From positions 558,001 through 622,000 of the forward strand of contig CBDCLS010000004.1 in assembly GCA_965218775.1 (NCBI GenBank): a stretch of 64,000 bases of DNA. The letters are read 5' to 3'. This DNA is from CAUZIZ01 sp965218775. Lineage in GTDB: Bacteria > Acidobacteriota > UBA6911 > RPQK01 > JAJDTT01. Of the stretch, positions 17,579 through 25,102 are shown piece after piece; the first letter of the stretch is position 1; every line of letters starts with the position of its first letter. Position numbers and translations under genes: made by a program. The notes under the pieces are model-generated. The model saw only the letters and a program-made list of their open reading frames with translations. It had not been told where the DNA came from and ran no database searches.

Positions 17579-20476
17579 CTACTCAAAGGAAAGGGCCACC
17601 TCGCTCAGGGTGGGGCTGGAGCCCCCATCAGGGGAAACGAGCTGCGCGCGATATTGCACGTAACGAGATCCCGGGGGACTTGGGAGTGGGCGTCCTCGCA
17701 CCACCGAATGCCACTGTGCCGAAGTTAGGTCCTCCTGCCGAGACGAAAAACGGAGCTCGAACTGAATAGCGGTTTCGTGGGGAGTCTCCCCCGACCAGGC
17801 CAGCGTGACTCGCCGAGTGGCTTCGGGCAAATCCAGCGGTGGAGACAAGTAGGGATGAGCCGGACTCCTGTCGTAGATGCTGCCGGGTGTGATAGCCATG
17901 GCGTGATGGGTTCCGACGGTGGGCAGATGGGTCCGATGAAGTGTCGAAAACCCTCCCTTCCTGCCCCAGTAGATGTAGGAGCCGAAGGTGTGATCACCGT
18001 CCTTCAGGTGATTGTGAACGATGAGATCCAAGCGCTCGTCCTGGTTCAGGTCCAGGATCTGGACTCCGTTGGAGGATTCAGCCGGCAGCTCGCTCCGCCT
18101 TCGGTACGAGTGATTCTCGCTTCCCCAGTACAGGAACAGCGGAAGACTGCGGGTCAGATTGCCCTTATAGTTGCTGATGGCCAGATCCAGATGTCCATCT
18201 GCGTCCAGGTCGGCGACTGCGGCTTCGGCGGCGCCGTAGGCCTCCAGTCCGGTCCTGCGAGAGTCGGAGTAGCCGTCTCGGCTTCCCCAGTAGACGAAGC
18301 TCTCCGTGTGGGCATCGCCCGTGTCACGCCTGTAGGCCCCGGGGAAGATCAAATCCAGCCAGCCGTTTGCGTCCAGATCGGCAATCGTTGGGCCCTGGTT
18401 GGCGTCCGTCTCGAGAAGGGTCGAGGGACGCTTTCCAAACCCATCCGGCCCGCCCCAGACGACCTCGGAGACCTTTTCTGGAGTGTGGCCGCTGGGCACG
18501 ATCAGGTCTAAGTAGCCGTCCCTGTCCAGGTCTCCCGAGACAACTCCGCAGCAGCTCCGGTAAGCCTCGAGCGGTACCACCGTGCTGCGGTCCACGGAGT
18601 AGCTTGATCCGCTGCCCCAGAGGATCTGGCAGTAGTTCCTCTGGTCGTTCCCAAGATAGACGAGGAAGCACAGATCCAGGTAACCATCCCGGTTGAAATC
18701 GCCCACCGTGACCCCAGGAGCGTCGTCCAGGGGGATCCTGGTCCGTCTGCCCAGGCCCTCAGGACTCCCCCAGTAGATGTCTGGACCGCTGCCGCCGAAG
18801 ATCAGATCAGGAAAGCCGTCGTCGTCCAGATCTGCAATCCTGCTGTAGTTGGCGCCCTTGGTGGCCAATCGGGTGTGGTTGGCCTCCGAGTAGTGGTGGG
18901 AGGAATTGCCCCAGAAGACGATGGAAGGCAGGCCGGTGGCTCCCCTGCCACTTCTCTGATTGGAGAGCACCACGTCTGTGCTCCCGTCCTGGTCAAGATC
19001 CGACAGGGCCACCCCCACAGCACCGAAGCCCTGGAGGGGGGTTCGGTGGGAGGGACTGAAGCCTTCGGATCCTCCCCAGTAGATGAAGCTGGGAACGTCG
19101 TAGGTATGAATGTCCTGGAAATCATTTCCGGAGAAGTTGGCGAAGACAATATCCGGGTAGCCGTCCCCGTTTAGATCCCCGGTATCCACAGCCCGGGGAG
19201 CCAGGGTGGGAAGTAGGATCTTCTGGTCTGGAGGGAAGCCTTGGGAAGTACCCAAATAGACTTCTGACAGGGTATAGGGCACAGATCTGGCCGCAGACTC
19301 GGCGGCTTCTGTTTCCTCTGGGGACAGGCTGGAGGCAAAGACCAGATCCGAGTGCCCATCCTTGTTCAGGTCGACTACCACAGCGTCCCGAGCGGCTCGA
19401 GTCGGAAGTTCCTCCAGGGGTTCTTCGAGACGGAAGTCCGGCGAGCCTGGATAGATCAAAGTGCCCCCCTCTCGAAAACTGACGATGAGGTCGTCGATCG
19501 CGTCACCGTTGGCATCCCCGGCCCGGACCAGATCCGGAAGTCTGCCCTTTCGCTCCAGTAGGCGCTGGCGCTGAAAGCCCCTATCTCCCCCGAGGTAGAC
19601 GTAGACGCTCTCGTGATCCGGGTTGCTGTTGGCGAAGGCAAGGTCAAACCATCCATCGGCGTTGAAGTCGCCCGAAGCACAGCTCACGGCGCTGATCGTA
19701 TCGAGTGATGCGCGCCCTTGCACCGAAAATCCCTCGGGTGAGCCCCAGTAGAGATAGGACTCCAGGTGATCCCGGTAACCCCGCTGGGATCCCGTCTCCT
19801 CACCGAAATTGGCAACCGCCAGGTCCGGCCAGCCATCCCGGTTGAAGTCGGCCACCGCCAGGTCCAGGCCAAACAGGGTGGGCAGATCGGTACGCCCCCG
19901 GGTCGAGTATCCCTGCGGAGCTCCCCAATAAATCCGAAGCTTCGAGTGAACGGAGTAGTTGTGGACGACGTTTGTGAATATGATCTCGGGATGGCCATCT
20001 CGATTGAGATCGGCAATGCGGATCGGTCCTCCGCCGTCGGAGGGGAGGGACTGAACACTTCGGCGGCGCTCCTGGATCTCCTGTAAGAGCTTGAAGGCAG
20101 GCAGCTCCTTCCAGAAGGGAGGCAAGAGTGAAGTGTAGCCCGAGGGGCTTCCCCAGTAGATCAAGGCATCGGGCTTTTCCACCACGTCGTGGTCCTGGCT
20201 GAAGACCAGGTCCAGGTAGCCGTCCTGATCCAGGTCCCAGCGGGGGATCAGCTGCACCCTTCCAGATCGTGAAACATAGACATTGGCACCGCCATCGGGA
20301 AAACTCCCTCGGGAGAAGTCCTCGAAGCCCCGGTGTCGAATAGTGGTGGGTTCCCCTGCCAGGAAAACCTGGGTCAGGCAGAGGCAAGAGGCCAAGAAGG
20401 CAATCCAGAAACAACGCGGCCCTGCGCTGGAAAGTGCTCCAGCTGTCGACACCTCCCTGTTTTTCATAGGCCGCAC
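17579..20476 (-). CDS. Secreted VCBS/FG-GAP repeat protein (paralogue 1)
   Basis: A 965-residue protein with an N-terminal signal segment (~20-41, LASCLCLTQVFLAGEP). Around 14 repeats of the FG-GAP/VCBS type follow, each with a calcium-binding loop such as DLDQDGYLDLVF, DLNRDGHPEIIF or DFNRDGWPDLAV, alternating with a YWGSPEGF-like strand. They should form a β-propeller-like Ca-binding surface. The last ~100 residues (SPPLDLPEATRRVTLAWSGE ... SEVALSFE) form a non-repeat β-domain shared with the paralogue at 60456-63245. GTG 20476 has GGGAG 6 nt upstream. Secreted adhesive or matrix role is inferred; no enzyme motif seen. Confidence 0.85.
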   Translation of the reverse strand: MRPMKNREVSTAGALSSAGPRCFWIAFLASCLCLTQVFLAGEPTTIRHRGFEDFSRGSFPDGGANVYVSRSGRVQLIPRWDLDQDGYLDLVFSQDHDVVEKPDALIYWGSPSGYTSLLPPFWKELPAFKLLQEIQERRRSVQSLPSDGGGPIRIADLNRDGHPEIIFTNVVHNYSVHSKLRIYWGAPQGYSTRGRTDLPTLFGLDLAVADFNRDGWPDLAVANFGEETGSQRGYRDHLESYLYWGSPEGFSVQGRASLDTISAVSCASGDFNADGWFDLAFANSNPDHESVYVYLGGDRGFQRQRLLERKGRLPDLVRAGDANGDAIDDLIVSFREGGTLIYPGSPDFRLEEPLEELPTRAARDAVVVDLNKDGHSDLVFASSLSPEETEAAESAARSVPYTLSEVYLGTSQGFPPDQKILLPTLAPRAVDTGDLNGDGYPDIVFANFSGNDFQDIHTYDVPSFIYWGGSEGFSPSHRTPLQGFGAVGVALSDLDQDGSTDVVLSNQRSGRGATGLPSIVFWGNSSHHYSEANHTRLATKGANYSRIADLDDDGFPDLIFGGSGPDIYWGSPEGLGRRTRIPLDDAPGVTVGDFNRDGYLDLCFLVYLGNDQRNYCQILWGSGSSYSVDRSTVVPLEAYRSCCGVVSGDLDRDGYLDLIVPSGHTPEKVSEVVWGGPDGFGKRPSTLLETDANQGPTIADLDANGWLDLIFPGAYRRDTGDAHTESFVYWGSRDGYSDSRRTGLEAYGAAEAAVADLDADGHLDLAISNYKGNLTRSLPLFLYWGSENHSYRRRSELPAESSNGVQILDLNQDERLDLIVHNHLKDGDHTFGSYIYWGRKGGFSTLHRTHLPTVGTHHAMAITPGSIYDRSPAHPYLSPPLDLPEATRRVTLAWSGETPHETAIQFELRFSSRQEDLTSAQWHSVVRGRPLPSPPGSRYVQYRAQLVSPDGGSSPTLSEVALSFE

Positions 20477-20568
20477 AAGGTTCTCCCGAGCTCATCATAC
20501 GGAGCCACTGTCGGTGGGTAAAGGGCACCGAGGGGTGCAGCGCAGCTGCCGGCTCTGCTAACCCGAAA

Positions 20569-20690
20569 CTTCATTGGCGAACGTAGCTTTGGCCTCCAGG
20601 CCGAAGTCTTATTCTTCCGAGCCTTTGGCTCGGACTGCGGCCTGGAGCCCACCGCTACGCCGGACCCAAAGTTTCTTTCTCCAATGATCG
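20569..20690. repeat. Dispersed ~122-bp hairpin repeat, copy 1
   Basis: This stretch is about 85-90% identical to 29689-29810. Its core contains nested complementary arms: GTAGCTTTGGCCTCCAGGCCG at the left against CGGCCTGGAGCCCACCGCTACG at the right, with GAGCCTTTGGCTC between. It lies upstream of the divergent VCBS and RRM genes. Such intergenic hairpin repeats are probably REP/MITE-like; no terminal duplication can be seen. Confidence 0.7.
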
Positions 20691-21103
20691 GCTCGCAACG
20701 ATGCTGTCGATGTTCGTGGGACGCTCAAAGCAGATAAAGAACTGCGGGCCATTGGATCCGCGGAACCAGCGCAGCCTGATAACTCCAGAGTTTGACACCT
20801 ACGTCAATCTTTTGACACCCCCTGAAGCTGTTCCACTGGTGATCTCGTAAGAAATACCCCTTATTTATCAAGCTCTTAGCCGTAGGACGCGAGCTCGTTC
20901 AGCTATGGCACCAAACTTGCGGGTCCTCTCTTCAGATATCTCCAGGATGGTGAGTCTCTCGGGATTTGGCCGCGCTGGGGGGAGTCATCCATCCTCCTGT
21001 TGCGACTTCCAAATAAACCCTTGGCTCGCTTGCGGCTTTGTTCGGATGTTCTCAAAGCATTGCCGGTCGGCGTAGTCAAACCTGGCAGAGTGGAGGGAAG
21101 AGC
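20691..21103. other. Intergenic region without a recognisable gene
   Basis: About 410 nt between the hairpin repeat and the RRM gene. Only short unconvincing frames occur. The part before 21104 should hold the RRM gene promoter, but no strong -35/-10 pair stands out by eye. Confidence 0.4.
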
Positions 21104-21400
21104 GTGGACACGAAGAGCATGGACAAGAGATTGTACGTTGCTAACTTGCCGTTTTCCTTTACCGAAGAGGAAATAGAGGGGATTTTCGCGGCCCACGGGA
21201 CTGTCGAATCAGTCCTCATCATGCCGTGCAGGCTGACTGGTCAGTCGTCTCGGGGTGTCGCCTATGTGACGATGGATTCTCGGGACCAGGCTCTAAAGGC
21301 GATGGCGTCCCTGGACGGGGGTCGGGTTGACGGACACAATCTTATCGTCAACAAGAACTGGGGAACTCCGGTGGAAGAATGCCTGTCTGTCGCAGTCTAG
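21104..21400 (+). CDS. Single-RRM RNA-binding protein
   Basis: A 98-residue protein starting at GTG 21104, which has GGAGG 7 nt upstream; ATG 21119 is an alternative. It is a single RNA recognition motif: RNP2 LYVANLPF, the helix TEEEIEGIFAAHG, RNP1-like SRGVAYVTM (canonical KGFGFVTF, so the first aromatic is replaced by Ala), and the closing LDGGRVDGHNLIVNK. Bacterial Rbp-type RRM proteins bind RNA and are often cold- or stress-regulated. No partner gene lies nearby. Confidence 0.88.
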   Translation: MDTKSMDKRLYVANLPFSFTEEEIEGIFAAHGTVESVLIMPCRLTGQSSRGVAYVTMDSRDQALKAMASLDGGRVDGHNLIVNKNWGTPVEECLSVAV

Positions 21401-21549
21401 GGATACTGCCCCTGTTGCAAGCCCAAGTGGAGTAAAGCAAGACACACTTCCCTAGCCGCTACAACCCCGAGTTCCTCCTCAGCGACCATGTCCTCCACCA
21501 AGTTCTCCCCAAACGGACCTCCGTCTCAGTGGGAATTCGCACCCGGTCC

Positions 21550-22755
21550 TCAGAGCGACTGCAGAAAAGCCAGCAGGTCCAGCCTCTCTTCTTCGGTAAG
21601 GTCCTCATAGAGCAGCCGACTGGCCTCTGCTTCACTGGAATGGAACTCGATGGCCTGCTCGATGTTGGCGGCTCTCCCATCGTGAAGAAAAGGGGCTCTG
21701 GCACCTAGACCCCACAACGGCATGGTACGGATTTCCCGAGGGGAAGCATCCCCATCTTGAATGCCGTCACCTGTACCTATGTCGTGAAGCAGGAAGTCGC
21801 CGTAAGGCAGGAAGCGTTTCCCGCTGAGAGCTGGGATGGGGCTCGACCCAGTGGTCAGAGAGGGAACGTGACAGGCGGTGCAGCGCATTTCCGCGAACAG
21901 CGCTTCGCCCCTCTGAGTCTGGGCACTCTGCTCGCCCCGAGGAGGAGGGCCTAGAAGGCGTAAGAAGTTGGCAAAGTTGTCGATGCCTCTCAAGCCGGTA
22001 GACCGTTCCGGACCGTCTTCGGGATCGGGCACCGGGTCTACCAGCTCGATGATCTCGCAGTCTCCGCCAGGGCACATTTCGTTGGGGAAGAGTTCACTTG
22101 TGATCCCCATCTCGTTGCGGTAGGCCTCGGCGCCGAAAGTAAAGAGCGACGACTGCTGGGCCTTCCAGCCAAATTTGCCTGCTCCGAGCTGTCCGGTCTC
22201 CTTGTCAGTCACCCAATGGACACGTCCACTGATACCATCCTCATCCAGGTCCTCCGGATCCTCCAAGGCCACCAGGACTGCGTCTGGAACCGCCTCCACC
22301 AGACCATCCCCAAATAGCGGCAGAGGTCTCCTCCTCGCCACCACGTTGACCCCTGGAGGAATGGCCGCCTGGGTCTTGTGAGGAGGAATCGAGAAGAGAT
22401 GGATCAGGGTGCCGCCTTCGGGCTCCTCAAAAGAGCCATCCGGGTTGAGGGTACCGGCACGGAACTCGCTGATGGTGCTGATGCCACCAATCCGTGGAGT
22501 GGCATGGCACTCGGCACAGGAACGCCCATTGAAGATCGGGCCCAGACCTTCCTCGGCATCTTCCACCTCCAGGAAATCCTCCAGGCCCAGCCGGAACAGC
22601 TCGAACTCTACTCCGCGGATCCCCTCGATGGGCTCGCCGTAATCAGTGCCCGATACTATTGGTTCCTTCTGAGCCCGCGGACGCTTCAGCGGACTCATCC
22701 CCAAGACCAGCACAGCCGCTGTAAGCAGGCAAATGGATCGCAAAGCCGCTCGCAT
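21550..22755 (-). CDS. Di-haem oxidoreductase (DUF1111/DHOR family)
   Basis: A 401-residue exported protein (signal segment ~5-20) with two haem-c sites, CAECH (C80-H84) and CTACH (C292-H296). The flanking segments LGPIFNGRSC and APFLHDGRAANIEQAIEFH are typical of the DHOR group related to MauG/cytochrome c peroxidases and often annotated as thiol oxidoreductase. It is the third gene of a minus-strand operon after porin (23205-24575) and CuA cupredoxin (22796-23167), 40 nt from the latter. DHOR genes often accompany iron-regulated periplasmic proteins, consistent with the DtxR-like box upstream of this operon. Exact substrate unknown. Confidence 0.88.
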   Translation of the reverse strand: MRAALRSICLLTAAVLVLGMSPLKRPRAQKEPIVSGTDYGEPIEGIRGVEFELFRLGLEDFLEVEDAEEGLGPIFNGRSCAECHATPRIGGISTISEFRAGTLNPDGSFEEPEGGTLIHLFSIPPHKTQAAIPPGVNVVARRRPLPLFGDGLVEAVPDAVLVALEDPEDLDEDGISGRVHWVTDKETGQLGAGKFGWKAQQSSLFTFGAEAYRNEMGITSELFPNEMCPGGDCEIIELVDPVPDPEDGPERSTGLRGIDNFANFLRLLGPPPRGEQSAQTQRGEALFAEMRCTACHVPSLTTGSSPIPALSGKRFLPYGDFLLHDIGTGDGIQDGDASPREIRTMPLWGLGARAPFLHDGRAANIEQAIEFHSSEAEASRLLYEDLTEEERLDLLAFLQSL

Positions 22756-22795
22756 AATCTCTCCTTAGAGCGATGTCAGACCACCTTGGGGCTCG

Positions 22796-23167
22796 TTACT
22801 CGACAATGATCACGCCTCGCATCATGGTGTGGCCGGCGCCACAAGGCCGCGAACACTCAAAAGGGTACTTCCCGGGCTTTCTGGCATCAAAAAGGACCTT
22901 GATGCTGTCCCGTCGTCGGGCCGGAATAGTAACGTTGATGTTGGCTTTGGGCAGTCGAAAGCCGTGGAAAGTATCGTCGCTGCTCAGTTCGAGCTCGAGT
23001 AGGGTTCCCTGCGCCACTCGGATGGTTGAGGGAGTGAAGGAGAAGCGCTCTGCCACGATCTTGACCTTCTTCTTTTCCGCCGACTTCCCGGCCACCTGGG
23101 ACGGAGTTCCACCAACCACGGCAACCGAGAAAAGGAGGGCTGCCAGCGCGATTCGTCTGAATCTCAT
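22796..23167 (-). CDS. Periplasmic cupredoxin with a CuA-type metal site
   Basis: A 123-residue protein with a signal peptide (~1-27) and one cupredoxin domain. The ligands H68 (DTFHGF), C105, C109, H113 and M116 (FECSRPCGAGHTMM) fit the CuA pattern C-x3-C-x3-H-x2-M of cytochrome oxidase subunit II and nitrous-oxide reductase. There is no membrane anchor or oxidase subunit nearby, so it is a stand-alone CuA-like protein. Its place between a porin and a di-haem oxidoreductase suggests periplasmic electron transfer or copper handling. Confidence 0.85.
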   Translation of the reverse strand: MRFRRIALAALLFSVAVVGGTPSQVAGKSAEKKKVKIVAERFSFTPSTIRVAQGTLLELELSSDDTFHGFRLPKANINVTIPARRRDSIKVLFDARKPGKYPFECSRPCGAGHTMMRGVIIVE

Positions 23168-23204
23168 CTATTACTCCTTGCCTCTATCTTCTCTCTCTTG
23201 GATA

Positions 23205-24575
23205 TCAGAACCACCAGCCAATTCCAAAGTTCCAGCGGTTGAGGGCCTCGATGAGGTCGCTGGCATTCCCCATCACGTTGTAGTCTAACTTCAAAGCAAT
23301 ATCAGGATGGGGAAAGTAGGTGAGCCCCAGGACATGTGCCGCCCGATCGAACTGCTCCAGAGAGAAGAATCCTTGGGGCATGCGGTATTGCGTGTCGAAG
23401 CTCTCGTAGCGGTAGAAGGCAACCAGATCATGGGGAAAAGTGGAGGGAACCAGGCTCGAAGCTCCTTCGAGATAAAAGCCCCGCATTTCTCGGGCGATGT
23501 TGGGGTTGATGCCGACCTGGCGACGAATGGCCCGATTGACCTCGGCAGCATCTCCCAGATGAGTCGTGACGAACTGCCCACGACCCTCGAACCTCCCGAC
23601 CCGGTAGCGACCGTCGAATTCGAACATTTTCAGGCGACCATTCAGGTCCCGAAAACTGAACCCGGTCTCGCCCGTCCAAAAGCTGGTTCCCAGGTTGAGC
23701 CCAGGCCGGGGGCGATATTCGAGACGGCCGGTCCAGGCCAGGTTTCTCCCGTTTTCCAGAAAACCCTTCTGTCGGCCGTCACGAAAGCCTTCGTCAGCCG
23801 AGAAAAAGGAGCTATCGAGGGACCCCATGACGTAGGTCTTGTAGTGCAAACCGTTGCCCAGATCCCCTACGAAGCTGGCCCCGGTCCCAAACCAGGTAGA
23901 GGGGATGATGACCGTATCGACAAAGGGACGCTCCACTCCGTGGAAGGCCGGAGGCTCGTGCCGCTCGTTGATGATCCCAATCGGCGTCAATACCATTCCT
24001 GCTCGGAAGTTGAACTTGGGATCGATGAGAAAATCCAGATAGGCTTGCTCCAGTTCCAGCTCGCCACTCGCTTCCCCTCCCTCGACAAAGGCGTGCTCCA
24101 GTTCCAGCTCCGACCAGAAACGGATCCGCTCACCGAAACCGTGTCCGAAGAGGAGGACGAATCGATGAAAGTCCAAGGTGGTGGGATTGATCTGGTCGTG
24201 GTTGATGTGCATCTCCATGTAGCCCGAGTAGGGCACATTGATGATCTCGTCGGCTGGGTCGCCAGGCAACGGGTCCACCACAGGCGGCTCCAGCGCCACA
24301 GCGACCTCCTTTGGTGGTTCCGCGGACTCGGTTGGAACTTCTGCCCTGATTGCCTGGACATCCTCGGAAAGGGACCGGAGTTGGGTGCGGGCCTCTTGCG
24401 AGGCCTCGCCCTCGGATTGAGTAACGAGTACATCGATCAATCGCTCTAGATTGGATTCTAGCCGAGCCAGTCTCTCTTCAAGCCGCTTGAGCCTGTCCTT
24501 GTCCTCGTGTGCTTCGGCCCGTAGCGGGTGCGCCTGACTGGCTAGCAAAAAGCAGGAAAGAACCCATGGAATCAC
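23205..24575 (-). CDS. Outer-membrane porin with N-terminal coiled coil
   Basis: A 456-residue protein beginning at GTG 24575 (an in-frame TAG lies just upstream). A signal peptide (~1-22) is followed by a coiled coil (DRLKRLEERLARLESNLERL). From ~100 onward it is rich in alternating aromatic strands and ends in NFGIGWWF, the terminal Phe signature of β-barrel outer-membrane proteins. It resembles porins of the OprP/carbohydrate type but substrate is unclear. It is first in the operon with the CuA protein and the di-haem oxidoreductase; a DtxR-like box lies 59 nt upstream. Confidence 0.8.
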   Translation of the reverse strand: MIPWVLSCFLLASQAHPLRAEAHEDKDRLKRLEERLARLESNLERLIDVLVTQSEGEASQEARTQLRSLSEDVQAIRAEVPTESAEPPKEVAVALEPPVVDPLPGDPADEIINVPYSGYMEMHINHDQINPTTLDFHRFVLLFGHGFGERIRFWSELELEHAFVEGGEASGELELEQAYLDFLIDPKFNFRAGMVLTPIGIINERHEPPAFHGVERPFVDTVIIPSTWFGTGASFVGDLGNGLHYKTYVMGSLDSSFFSADEGFRDGRQKGFLENGRNLAWTGRLEYRPRPGLNLGTSFWTGETGFSFRDLNGRLKMFEFDGRYRVGRFEGRGQFVTTHLGDAAEVNRAIRRQVGINPNIAREMRGFYLEGASSLVPSTFPHDLVAFYRYESFDTQYRMPQGFFSLEQFDRAAHVLGLTYFPHPDIALKLDYNVMGNASDLIEALNRWNFGIGWWF

Positions 24576-24633
24576 TTGCTAGCTACGGCACATCGTCCGG
24601 CTTCCCCCTGGATAATTTCTATCCGACAAAATA

Positions 24634-24652
24634 AATATTTAGCCTAATCTAA
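24634..24652 (-). promoter_or_regulatory. Candidate DtxR/IdeR-like operator
   Basis: Read on the minus strand, TTAGATTAGGCTAAATATT matches 13 of 19 positions of the IdeR/DtxR iron-box consensus TTAGGTTAGGCTAACCTAA, including the full core TTAGGCTAA. It lies in an AT-rich promoter-like stretch upstream of the porin operon. Iron or manganese control of the operon is therefore plausible; the cognate regulator is not in this window. Confidence 0.45.
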
Positions 24653-25102
24653 ATTAGAAGTCAAGGGTAGGACTCTATCGGGGGCAACGGATCACTCGGG
24701 GAGGGGCTTCGGTCAGAGCGCGTGCCGACCTGATTGAGGTGGCAAAGATGGCGAGCTGTCAGGTCGAGTACAAGGGAGATTCTGCTGTTGTCCAGCTCGC
24801 TCCCACCTTCGTCGTCCTCGACGGCCGGAACTTGGCCTCATATTGCCGACAGGTCAAGTCGTTCGCGGCTCTGTTGGATCGCCAGGATTGGGGATGATAG
24901 TCGATCGCCTTGTACCTTGGGATTTTGAAAGTGTCAGTCCCGCTTCAAAGCTCGAGCTCGCCCTGGGCACTGATCGAGACCTGGCGTGCCCGGGGAGATT
25001 TATTGAGCATCTTGATCACGTCTTTCTCGATCCCGACTCTTTAGTCCATTTCTCGTTAACTTCAGGTAGAATCGGGAAACGAATAACTCAGGCTACTTGA
25101 TC
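24653..25102. other. Intergenic region with possible gene debris
   Basis: About 450 nt between the porin promoter and the PSD1 gene. Frame 24739-24897 gives a short product (QLAPTFVVLDGRNLASYC) faintly like a STAS-domain segment, without a ribosome site, so I do not call a gene. Confidence 0.35.

Noticed and set aside
24739..24897. Short STAS-like frame
   Set aside because: Too short, no ribosome site, weak resemblance.
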